In this document: in pieces, positions 1-5,979 of the stretch | Position numbering within the stretch: position 1 is the first letter of the stretch | Layout: each line of letters begins with the position of its first letter | From: UBA11650 sp963997925 | Lineage (GTDB): Bacteria; Chloroflexota; Dehalococcoidia; Lucifugimonadales; UBA3495 | NCBI GenBank assembly: GCA_963997925.1 | Contig: CAXEOX010000118.1 | Span: 1-9,574, forward strand | Direction: 5' to 3' | DNA length: 9,574 nucleotides | Program-made: the position numbers and the translations under genes | Notes under the pieces: model-generated | Database searches by the model: none | Told to the model about the DNA's origin: nothing | What the model saw: the letters and a program-made list of their open reading frames with translations, nothing else

Positions 1-897
1 CTAAAAAGGGCCTTGAGGGGATTGCAGGCCGTGGGAATCGACCGGGTCGTGGCGATGCCGGACAGCTCTCATCTAGTAGGCCGCGCCAGGGACGATGCTT
101 CGCTCACTCTGGGATTAGAATCGTTGGATATGCCAGCGTTATATTCGGAGGGAGACACCATCAAGGCCGCCCAGATGATGGAAGCGATGGGCGTGGGCTG
201 CGTGATTACCCTGGGCGGAGACGGTACGAACCGGGCGGTGGCCAAAGGTAGCTCGTCGATACCCATCGTAGCGGTCTCCACCGGGACCAACAACGTCTTC
301 CCCACCATGGTCGAAGGCACTTTAGCGGGTCTGGCGGCGGGACTAGTGGTGCAAGGCGGACTGGAATTGAGCGAAGTTTCAGTCATCAGCAAGATGCTGG
401 AGATCTACATCGACGGTCAGTACGAGGATATGGCGCTGGTAGACGTGGCCTTATCCAGAGAGCGTTTCGTCGCTACCAGGGCCATCTGGGACATGAGCAC
501 CATCTACGAGGTATTCCTGACCAGAGCCGAGCCGTCTTCCATAGGTCTCTCTTCCATCGGCGGGAGGCTACAGCCATTGTCACTTGAGGACAGTGGTGGC
601 CTGTATTACCGGATAGGCGGTTCGGACCGGAATCACGAAGCCGCAAAGCAAGTCCTGTCGCCCATAGCTCCTGGCATAGTCACACCAGTTCCCATCGCCG
701 ATTGGCGTTTGTTACCAGAAGGCGAGCGGGTGCCGGTGGAGCCCCGCTTTTGCACCATCGCCCTGGATGGGGAAAGAAGCATCTCGGTAACGCCGGACAA
801 CAAAGTTGAAATAGGCATCAGCCGCAACGGCCCCCCGGTGATACAAGTGGATCTAGTGTTGGAGGCGGCGGCTAGGCTGGGGCTTTTTGACGCGTAG
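1..897 (+). CDS. NAD kinase / AcoX-like protein (COG3199 type), 5' partial
   Basis: The reading frame is open to the first base of the window, so the gene very likely begins upstream. An internal TTG at 13 has no ribosome binding site and would remove the N-terminal part of the fold. Visible motifs are the NAD-kinase/diacylglycerol-kinase nucleotide loop GGDGTNR (about residues 72-78 counted from base 1) and STGTNN (about 93-98), followed by an E-x-T-x-AG-x-AAGL stretch typical of AcoX/COG3199 proteins. A C-terminal ALDGER segment is also typical of the superfamily. These proteins are predicted cytoplasmic ATP- or polyphosphate-dependent NAD kinases. AcoX members sit beside 2-oxoacid/acetoin dehydrogenase genes, and their true activity is poorly established. 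Roughly the first 50-70 residues are missing compared with the usual length. It is the first of three co-directional genes. Superfamily membership is secure; the exact reaction is not. Confidence 0.82.
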   Translation, partial: LKRALRGLQAVGIDRVVAMPDSSHLVGRARDDASLTLGLESLDMPALYSEGDTIKAAQMMEAMGVGCVITLGGDGTNRAVAKGSSSIPIVAVSTGTNNVFPTMVEGTLAGLAAGLVVQGGLELSEVSVISKMLEIYIDGQYEDMALVDVALSRERFVATRAIWDMSTIYEVFLTRAEPSSIGLSSIGGRLQPLSLEDSGGLYYRIGGSDRNHEAAKQVLSPIAPGIVTPVPIADWRLLPEGERVPVEPRFCTIALDGERSISVTPDNKVEIGISRNGPPVIQVDLVLEAAARLGLFDA

Positions 898-992
898 TTG
901 TATCCTTTGATCGCGTTCTTGTAGCTAGCAGCGGGTTGTAGACAGATGCATCCCCATCGACGGGGAAGGAATTCATTCCTACAAACAAACTC

Positions 993-997
993 AGGAG
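993..997 (+). promoter_or_regulatory. Ribosome binding site fixing a TTG start
   Basis: AGGAG ends 5 nt before a TTG at 1003 that is in frame with the permease gene. The upstream ATG at 946 has no comparable site and would add 19 charged, non-conserved-looking residues before the first membrane helix. This favours the TTG start. Confidence 0.6.
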
Positions 998-1002
998 AAG
1001 TT

Positions 1003-1746
1003 TTGCTATCTGGACTTGAATTGATCATCGCCCTGTTTGCGGCGTTCGTTGGAGCGACGGTGATGGGCACCGTGGGGTTTGGGTATGGGCTGGTGTTGGC
1101 TCCGGTCTTGCTGCTATTTTTGGAGCCTCAATCTGGCGTGATTGTAGTTAACGGGGTCATCACTGTATTGGTGGCCTCGGTGGTGGTGCGCACCTATCGA
1201 CATCTGGAGATCAGGGTGGTCTGGCTGACATGCGTGGGCGGTATCGCCGCCGTGCCCATCGGGGTTCTGTTTTTGGCCAACGCCGATCCCAGTGTCCTGC
1301 GCGTCGCCATCGGTTTGGTTATCTTCGTATTGGGAATCATTACCCTGTTCAACATCCAGTTACCCATGGTCAAGACTCGGGCGACCGGCGGAGTTGTCGG
1401 ATTCCTGACTTCCCTATCGATAACAACCATAAGTATCGGCGGGCCGTTGGTAGCTATCTACGCCGTGGCGCAACAGTGGCCCGCCCAGAAAGTCCGGACC
1501 ACTCTGGCCTTTTACTTCTTAGTGTCATACCTGGCCGCCTTTGCTTTTTACGCCTGGGCGGGTCTGGTGCACCGGGAAACGCTGCTCAACATCGGAATCC
1601 TCCTTCCGGGGCTGGTGGCTGGCTTGGGTGTGGCCAGCCTGATAGCCCGGCGGATCAACCAGCGAATCTTCCGCTATGCCGTGGCGGCAGTGGTCATCTC
1701 CGGGGCCGTGATGCTGTTGAGCCGAGAGCTTCTACAGAAGTTATGA
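1003..1746 (+). CDS. TauE/SafE family membrane permease
   Basis: From the TTG at 1003 the protein is 247 residues, close to the usual 240-270 for TauE/SafE (PF01925, DUF81). It is strongly hydrophobic, with about seven or eight membrane segments in two halves. The first half opens with a helix followed by the G-x-x-G-F-G-x-G-type turn (GTVGFGYGL). The second half carries SIGGPLVAIY, the matching repeat motif. Family members move small organic or sulfur-containing anions (sulfite, sulfoacetate, taurine-related compounds, 2-carboxylates) across the cytoplasmic membrane. The substrate cannot be read from sequence. The gene lies 105 nt after the NAD kinase-like gene and 88 nt before the garR-like gene on the same strand, which suggests transport of a compound related to the latter's substrate (inference). 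An alternative ATG start at 946 would give 266 residues. Confidence 0.85.
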   Translation: MLSGLELIIALFAAFVGATVMGTVGFGYGLVLAPVLLLFLEPQSGVIVVNGVITVLVASVVVRTYRHLEIRVVWLTCVGGIAAVPIGVLFLANADPSVLRVAIGLVIFVLGIITLFNIQLPMVKTRATGGVVGFLTSLSITTISIGGPLVAIYAVAQQWPAQKVRTTLAFYFLVSYLAAFAFYAWAGLVHRETLLNIGILLPGLVAGLGVASLIARRINQRIFRYAVAAVVISGAVMLLSRELLQKL

Positions 1747-1802
1747 TTTGATCCGGTGGTTCTAGCAGGTGTTGTGTGATAGAGTTGGTTTCCGTTGAGA
1801 CA

Positions 1803-1824
1803 TTAGCCTCAGGTTAGCCTAAGG
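1803..1824 (+). repeat. 11-bp tandem duplication carrying the garR-like ribosome binding site
   Basis: TTAGCCTCAGG is followed directly by TTAGCCTAAGG, identical at 10 of 11 positions. The second unit runs into the AGGAG (1822-1826) that serves the next gene. The function, if any, is unknown. Confidence 0.6.
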
Positions 1825-1834
1825 AGACGATAAT

Positions 1835-2731
1835 ATGGCGGAGCGAATCGGATTCATCGGACTTGGCATCATGGGCAAACCCATGGCCAAGAACCTGCTG
1901 AAAGCAGGCTATGAAGTAACCGTATACGACATCGTGGGCGAACCCATGGAGGAGTTGGTCACCGACGGGGCCCAGCGAGCCTCTTCCAACAAAGAGGTAG
2001 CCGAGAACTGCGAAAAGATAATCACGATGGTCCCAGACTCCGCCGAGTCCGAGATGGCTATCCTGGGTCCTAACGGAGTGCTGGAAGGCGCTCGTTCCGG
2101 CTCCATAGTGATCGACATGAGTTCCATCGCTCCCCTGGTTTCCCAGAAGATTGCCGCCGAATGCGCCAAGAAGGGCGTGGAGATGCTGGACGCTCCCGTC
2201 AGCGGAGGCGAACCAGGTGCGGTCAACGCCACCCTGGCTATTATGGTGGGCGGTAAGCAAGAGATTTTCGACAAGTGCTTCGACCTGATGAAGACGGTGG
2301 GCGGCAACGTGGTCCTGACCGGCGATATCGGGGCCGGTGGCATCACCAAACTGGCCAACCAAATCATCGTGGCCGCTAACATCGAGGCGTTGAGCGAGGC
2401 ACTCGTTCTGGCTCAAAAAGCAGGTGTAGACCCGGAGAAGGTGTTCAACGCCATCCGGGGCGGACTGGCTGGCAGCACAGTCATGGAAGCCAAGGGGCCG
2501 ATGATGCTGGACCGCAACTTCCAAGCCGGATTCCGCATCCGCCTGCACCAGAAGGACCTGCGCAACGTATTGCAGACCGGGCAAGAACTAAACGTACCCT
2601 TGCCGGTAACGGCGCTGATACAACAGATGCTGGGAGCACTGATCAACGACGGAGAGGGGAACGCCGACCACTCGGCTATCCTGCACCACTTGGAAGGGAT
2701 GGCCAAGGTTGAGGTAAAGCGGGGCGGTTAG
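1835..2731 (+). CDS. garR: 2-hydroxy-3-oxopropionate (tartronate semialdehyde) reductase-like beta-hydroxyacid dehydrogenase
   Basis: A complete 298-residue member of the beta-hydroxyacid dehydrogenase family, matching the usual length of about 295. The N-terminal Rossmann motif GLGIMG (9-14) binds NAD(P). The substrate-binding signature DAPVSGG is at 119-125, and the catalytic lysine is K172 in TKLANQ. The C-terminal half has FRIRLHQKDL (233-242) and ends with NADHS...AKVEV, a tail I recall as closest to GarR/GlxR rather than 3-hydroxyisobutyrate dehydrogenase. The expected reaction is NAD(P)H-dependent reduction of tartronate semialdehyde to D-glycerate, or a similar 2-methyl/2-hydroxy-3-oxo acid, in the cytoplasm. 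The ATG at 1835 has AGGAG eight bases upstream. It is the last gene of the left plus-strand group and faces ridA convergently. No gcl, hyi or glycerate kinase is in the window, so the glyoxylate route is not proven here. Confidence 0.88.
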   Translation: MAERIGFIGLGIMGKPMAKNLLKAGYEVTVYDIVGEPMEELVTDGAQRASSNKEVAENCEKIITMVPDSAESEMAILGPNGVLEGARSGSIVIDMSSIAPLVSQKIAAECAKKGVEMLDAPVSGGEPGAVNATLAIMVGGKQEIFDKCFDLMKTVGGNVVLTGDIGAGGITKLANQIIVAANIEALSEALVLAQKAGVDPEKVFNAIRGGLAGSTVMEAKGPMMLDRNFQAGFRIRLHQKDLRNVLQTGQELNVPLPVTALIQQMLGALINDGEGNADHSAILHHLEGMAKVEVKRGG

Positions 2732-2774
2732 GTCAAGTTATACTGCGGGGGAATGCGAACTTCGTAGTCACAGA

Positions 2775-2800
2775 CCCTTCGACAAGCTCAGGGCTAACGG
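2775..2800 (+). repeat. Dispersed palindromic repeat, copy A
   Basis: This 26-bp stretch has a core CTTCGACAAGCTCAGGG. Its reverse complement resembles the sequence at 2882-2907: both share CCGTT, TGAGC and GTCGAA at matching positions. Repeats with this core are, from memory, widespread in environmental bacterial genomes. It lies in the gap between convergent garR-like and ridA-like genes. Confidence 0.65.
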
Positions 2801-2831
2801 ATTAACCCATTAGTGACGGGATGGACTTTCC

Positions 2832-2906
2832 CCGTTCGTGCAAGGTCAGGCATTTCCTGTTCGTACCAGGTTTGGTATTCCCCGTTCGTGGTGAGCCTGT
2901 CGAACC
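2832..2906 (+). repeat. 25-bp periodic repeat with CCGTTCGT heads
   Basis: C[C/T]GTTCGT occurs at 2832, 2857 and 2882, spaced exactly 25 bp apart. Units one and two match at 18 of 25 positions. The third shares mainly the head and merges with the inverted partner of copy A. It lies in a noncoding gap. Confidence 0.6.
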
Positions 2907-2907
2907 A
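2882..2907 (-). repeat. Dispersed palindromic repeat, inverted copy
   Basis: CCGTTCGTGGTGAGCC continues into TGTCGAACCA. It is the inverted counterpart of copy A at 2775-2800 and contains its own TTCG/CGAA self-complementarity. The pair could fold a transcript end between the two convergent genes, although no U-tract follows. Confidence 0.65.
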
Positions 2908-2930
2908 CAGCGCCAGGAACTCGCTCCCCT

Positions 2931-3401
2931 TTAGTAGCCCTCCGCAACCTCAACAACGCAGTCCACGATGACGGAGGAGTTGCCCGGAAGCGCGCCCATG
3001 CCGGGGGCGGACCGGCTATGGCGGCCCCGGTCTCCGTACAAGGCAACGAACAGGTCTGACGCCCCATCAACGACTTGAGCTTGCTCGCCGAAGTCAGGCG
3101 CGCTGTTCACCATCCCAACAACCTTCAGGATGCGGCTAACTCCGTCCAAGTCTCCAAGTTCAGCTTTCATCCGGGACAGGAGGTTGAGAGCGCACCAGCG
3201 GGCGGCTTCGTACCCTTGATCCACAGTCAGATCACTGCCTAGCTTGCCAGTGATACGACCGCCTTCAGTCGTCCGGGAACCTACTCCCGCCATCCACATG
3301 ATGTTTCCGCTTCGTGTGACAGGAAGATAGTTCCCCACAGGGTCGGGTGGAGGCGGTAGTGTGTAGCCCAACCGGGTCAATTCGGCTTCAATCTCAGGCA
3401 T
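2931..3401 (-). CDS. RidA/YjgF superfamily protein
   Basis: 156 residues, the usual size for the YjgF/chorismate-mutase-like branch (PF14588) rather than the 128-residue RidA core. The N-terminus IEAELTRLGYTLPPPPDPVGNY and the segment with SGNIMWMAGVG are typical. An arginine matching the RidA carboxylate-binding Arg105 appears in HSRSAP (R130). The position of RidA Glu120 seems to be an isoleucine (about I145) in my by-eye alignment, so classic 2-aminoacrylate deaminase activity is doubtful. These proteins form trimers in the cytoplasm and act on, or sense, reactive imines/enamines or related metabolites. ATG at 3401 has AGGAG six bases upstream on the minus strand; the stop is TAA at 2931-2933. 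The next gene upstream on this strand is a crotonase, 186 nt away across a repeat. Confidence 0.85.
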   Translation of the reverse strand: MPEIEAELTRLGYTLPPPPDPVGNYLPVTRSGNIMWMAGVGSRTTEGGRITGKLGSDLTVDQGYEAARWCALNLLSRMKAELGDLDGVSRILKVVGMVNSAPDFGEQAQVVDGASDLFVALYGDRGRHSRSAPGMGALPGNSSVIVDCVVEVAEGY

Positions 3402-3533
3402 ATGTGGCTCCTACATAGAAGTCTTGTTATCCAACCCCTAAGGGTTTTCGTTACCAGACTTGATTTTCAGCGACTCATAATGCCGTGGAGTGGCGTAACG
3501 ACCTAAACGAAGAATCCCGATGAAACTATGAGC

Positions 3534-3564
3534 TTCTTTCGTCGCTGCGCTCCTCGGAATGACA
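3534..3564 (+). repeat. Dispersed repeat ending in GGAATGACA
   Basis: TTCTTTCGTCGCTGCGCTCC continues into TCGGAATGACA. It resembles a noncoding repeat I recall as scattered through many environmental genomes, including Chloroflexota. It lies between the ridA-like and crotonase genes. Only one copy is in the window, so membership of a repeat family rests on memory. Confidence 0.5.
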
Positions 3565-3587
3565 TGCTATGTAGCTGGTTGTAGGCT

Positions 3588-4409
3588 TTAAAGGTCTTTG
3601 AATCGAGCGTCGCGCCAGTTCAACGCAGCCTTTAATCCCTGCTTGTCGCTAATCTTGTTGAACTCGTCTTGCTCCGGTTCGGAGCTGATGTCGAAGTGAA
3701 TCATCAACTCCAGGTTATTGCTGATGGCCGACAGGAACCCCATACCTTCCAAAGCCCGGTTAACCGACACTTTGGTCATGTTAACGCCCACCGGGGAGAG
3801 CAGACAAATCTTCTTGGCAATCTTCTCGCACTCGGCCATCAAGTTATCGTGGGGGACTACCCGGCTGACCATGCCCAGGCGGGCCGCCTCATGAGCGTCG
3901 ATGGTGTCACCGGTGAGCAATAGCTCTTTAGACCTAGCCAGCCCAATGCTGAAGGGGGTGATGAGAAGAGGCGGGCCGACTCCGGCCCGTATCTCAGGTT
4001 CGCCCAATACGGCTCGGTCGGAAGCAATCTTGATATCGCAGATCTGGACCAGTTCACAAGCTCCCGCCAAAGCGAAACCATTGACGGCGGCGATGACCGG
4101 CTTGCTAAGGTTCCAGACCATCATAAACGTGTCTATATGGCTCTGTAGGTGCCTGCGCCGGACATCCGGGTCTTCTCCTTGAGGCGGAGCTCCGCCGGAG
4201 TCCTTGTCGAGATCGAATCCAGCTGAGAAGGCGCGGCCGGCTCCGGTGAGGATGACCACACGAATCTCCTGGTCCAACTCAATGATGTCCAAAGCTTCCC
4301 GCAACTCAGCCATCAGTTGGGCGTTGAGGGCGTTCAGTTTGTCGGGCCGGTTAAGGGTCAGATAGCACGTCTTGTCTTTCCGTTCGTAGGTTAGGCACTC
4401 GAAAGGCAA
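3588..4409 (-). CDS. Enoyl-CoA hydratase/isomerase (crotonase) family protein
   Basis: 273 residues, slightly above the common 255-265. The crotonase signatures are in order: NRPDKLNALN (20-29), the oxyanion-hole segment FSAGFDL (61-67), the second oxyanion segment GFALAGACEL (111-120) and GEPEI (136-140). Both acidic residues used by true hydratases, matching rat Glu144 and Glu164, are present as E119 and E139. The C-terminal trimerisation helix and ISSEPEQDEF follow. The expected role is hydration of 2-enoyl-CoA to 3-hydroxyacyl-CoA in fatty-acid or aromatic/branched-acid degradation; the acyl chain specificity is unknown. It starts at a TTG (4409) supported by AGGAG seven bases upstream. 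No acyl-CoA dehydrogenase or thiolase is nearby, so it appears to be a stand-alone gene here. Confidence 0.88.
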   Translation of the reverse strand: MPFECLTYERKDKTCYLTLNRPDKLNALNAQLMAELREALDIIELDQEIRVVILTGAGRAFSAGFDLDKDSGGAPPQGEDPDVRRRHLQSHIDTFMMVWNLSKPVIAAVNGFALAGACELVQICDIKIASDRAVLGEPEIRAGVGPPLLITPFSIGLARSKELLLTGDTIDAHEAARLGMVSRVVPHDNLMAECEKIAKKICLLSPVGVNMTKVSVNRALEGMGFLSAISNNLELMIHFDISSEPEQDEFNKISDKQGLKAALNWRDARFKDL

Positions 4410-4416
4410 GGGTTGT

Positions 4417-4421
4417 CTCCT
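4417..4421 (-). promoter_or_regulatory. Ribosome binding site for the TTG-started crotonase
   Basis: Minus-strand AGGAG, within GAAAGGAGA, stands seven bases before the TTG at 4409. No alternative ATG near the conserved N-terminus competes, so the TTG start is favoured. Confidence 0.6.
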
Positions 4422-4606
4422 TTCTCGGGCTCGGCTGGCAGCCTGGATAGACGGTCACGCCGAGGTATATCACGTTGATTTGCCGCGAAAATGTGCTCGG
4501 GCGGGAGCATATAGGGTTAAGCGGCGGTTCGAAGGGCGGCAGCAGAGTTTACGGCGTTGAAGCCGGGGAACCAGTCGCGGAGAGCCGGACCCTCTGCCGT
4601 TGGCCG

Positions 4607-5281
4607 CTAGTTCTTGGTAATCTCGACTCCCTGGATGACGATCGGCTCGTTGGGTCTGTTGCCCGGGCCTGATGGAACAGTCGAGATGGCACTGGCAACA
4701 TCCTGGCCTTCCAACACTTTTCCGAAGATGGTGTGGTTGCCTTTCAGATGGGGAGTGGCAGCCGTCGTGATAAAGAACTGGCTCCCGTTGGTGCCGGGGC
4801 CGGCGTTCGCCATGGCTAGGATGCCAGGCTTGTCAAATTCTAACGTGTTATCTATCTCGTCCTCAAACTTATATCCAGGGCCAGAGGTTCCCGTACCGGT
4901 GGGGTCGCCACCCTGAATCATGAAGTTCGGAATCACTCGGTGGAAGATAACCCCGTCATAGAAACCGTCGTTGGCCAGAAAGACGAAGTTATTCACCGTC
5001 TTGGGGGCGGACGCTGGAAATAGCTCTATGAGGATATTGCCTTTGTTTGTCTTGATGTTCGCCGTGTATCCGGCGGAAGGATCGATGGTCATCTGTGGGA
5101 AAGCGGCGTATTTCTTGATTTTCGCACCGCTAGGTTGCCCCTGGTTTGAAGCAGCGGAGTTCGCTGGCCTGGCGGTTGGTTGAAGCGCCGGCGCTTGAGT
5201 AGGCTCGGGCACCGCCGGGAGACTGCATGCGATAAAAAATATTGTTGTTACCAGAGCACTGAAAAATATCATAGGTTTCAT
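4607..5281 (-). CDS. Secreted cyclophilin-type peptidyl-prolyl cis-trans isomerase (lipoprotein)
   Basis: 224 residues. A hydrophobic signal segment (4-18) ends in FIAC with Cys19, a slightly non-canonical lipobox, so the protein is probably lipid-anchored outside the cytoplasmic membrane. Residues 20-55 form a Pro/Ala/Gln-rich linker. The cyclophilin domain spans about 70-222, with FHRVIPNFMIQGGDP (113-127, including the catalytic Arg115 and Gln123) and NGSQFFIT (165-172). The site of the human CypA tryptophan is His183 in GNHTIFGKV, as in many bacterial cyclophilins that are less sensitive to cyclosporin. It should catalyse proline cis-trans isomerisation in exported proteins (EC 5.2.1.8). 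The start at 5281 lacks a strong Shine-Dalgarno, but a promoter-like sequence lies about 100 nt upstream. Confidence 0.9.
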   Translation of the reverse strand: MKPMIFFSALVTTIFFIACSLPAVPEPTQAPALQPTARPANSAASNQGQPSGAKIKKYAAFPQMTIDPSAGYTANIKTNKGNILIELFPASAPKTVNNFVFLANDGFYDGVIFHRVIPNFMIQGGDPTGTGTSGPGYKFEDEIDNTLEFDKPGILAMANAGPGTNGSQFFITTAATPHLKGNHTIFGKVLEGQDVASAISTVPSGPGNRPNEPIVIQGVEITKN

Positions 5282-5384
5282 AAAAGTTCGTCTATACCTT
5301 CGCTGATGCTGAATGATGTGACGGAACCTGGGTTGGCGGATGTCGATCCGGCAAGGTCTATTTGGCTGGCTAAACCGTACGGAA

Positions 5385-5413
5385 ATGATAATCTTCTTTG
5401 GTTGTCATCACAA
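5385..5413 (-). promoter_or_regulatory. Candidate sigma-70-type promoter for the cyclophilin gene
   Basis: On the minus strand TTGTGA (5413-5408) and TATCAT (5390-5385) are separated by exactly 17 bp. They match 4/6 and 5/6 of the housekeeping consensus. The site lies in the 185-nt gap upstream of the gene starting at 5281, leaving a leader of roughly 100 nt. It is supported by sequence only. Confidence 0.4.
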
Positions 5414-5466
5414 GTCCGGCTACCTATTCCGATTCACTTTTGAGTCCATTTTAGTGGCTTAGAGCC

Positions 5467-5958
5467 CTAACCGGTCTGGCGAATCAGTCTTAGCGACTCG
5501 ATTATCTGGTCGGCGTGGGTCCGAACGTGGCGGGCCGTGTACCGTATGACATCGGCGGAGGTCATGGGGTTGTCTTCCCGGTGGCCGGGACGGTCCAATG
5601 CTGCTGGGTCGATGGCGGCGACAACGTCCACAACCTGATTATTGGCGAAGTTCATCTGCCGGATAAGGCTGGCCAGTCCATCTTGGGAACGGTCCGTCAC
5701 CGCCGCCAACCGCACATCATTCTCCACGGCCGTCCGGGTGATTTGAGGGTCGTCCACTTGGGTAATCAAAACGGCTTTGGTCACCCAGAAGGACTGAAGC
5801 TCGGTGATGTGCGCCAGCGACTGGACCACGGTCCACTCTCCGGGCTCGGGAATCTGATGTGCTTCCGCCTCCGATACTCCTTCGACAGCCGACAAGACGG
5901 AGTCCCTTCCGGAGCGCAAGTCCGCTTGAAGTTCTTGAATCTCGCTGCTGTTCGTCAT
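5467..5958 (-). CDS. DinB-like (DinB_2) four-helix-bundle protein
   Basis: 163 residues, the usual size for DinB/YfiT-like putative metalloenzymes. The protein is helical, with the family's typical E-W-T-V-x-x-x-L-x-H stretch (41-50) supplying His50. A C-terminal ARHVRTHADQI segment supplies His144 and His148; the three histidines fit the expected metal-binding triad. Members are often annotated as damage-inducible, or as thiol S-transferases using mycothiol or bacillithiol, but the substrate here is unknown. ATG at 5958 has an AGGA eight bases upstream. It follows the protease gene by only 21 nt on the same strand and is probably co-transcribed with it, so an SOS role should not be assumed from the family name. 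Confidence 0.82.
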   Translation of the reverse strand: MTNSSEIQELQADLRSGRDSVLSAVEGVSEAEAHQIPEPGEWTVVQSLAHITELQSFWVTKAVLITQVDDPQITRTAVENDVRLAAVTDRSQDGLASLIRQMNFANNQVVDVVAAIDPAALDRPGHREDNPMTSADVIRYTARHVRTHADQIIESLRLIRQTG

Positions 5959-5979
5959 TCAGTTCATCCTGCCAAAAGC

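Noticed and set aside
946..1002. ATG at 946 as the start of the TauE-like gene.
   Set aside because: It has no ribosome binding site and would add a charged extension, while the TTG at 1003 has AGGAG at good spacing directly before the first helix. It is kept as an alternative.
1814..2584. Long minus-strand open frame of 256 codons opposite the garR-like gene.
   Set aside because: The plus strand encodes a full, motif-complete reductase; the antisense frame is a GC-driven shadow with no recognisable motif.
2775..2907. CRISPR-like array in the periodic 25-bp units.
   Set aside because: The units are contiguous and diverged, with no spacers or cas genes; they are better explained as dispersed palindromic repeats.
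3433..3448. Small hairpin AACCC-CTAA-GGGTT followed by four T, resembling a terminator.
   Set aside because: The stem is only five base pairs with four T. It reads in the plus direction where no plus-strand gene ends nearby; in the minus direction there is no U-tract.
4475..4672. Open frame of 65 codons upstream of the crotonase gene on the plus strand.
   Set aside because: It overlaps the 3' end of the cyclophilin gene, has no ribosome binding site and resembles no known family.
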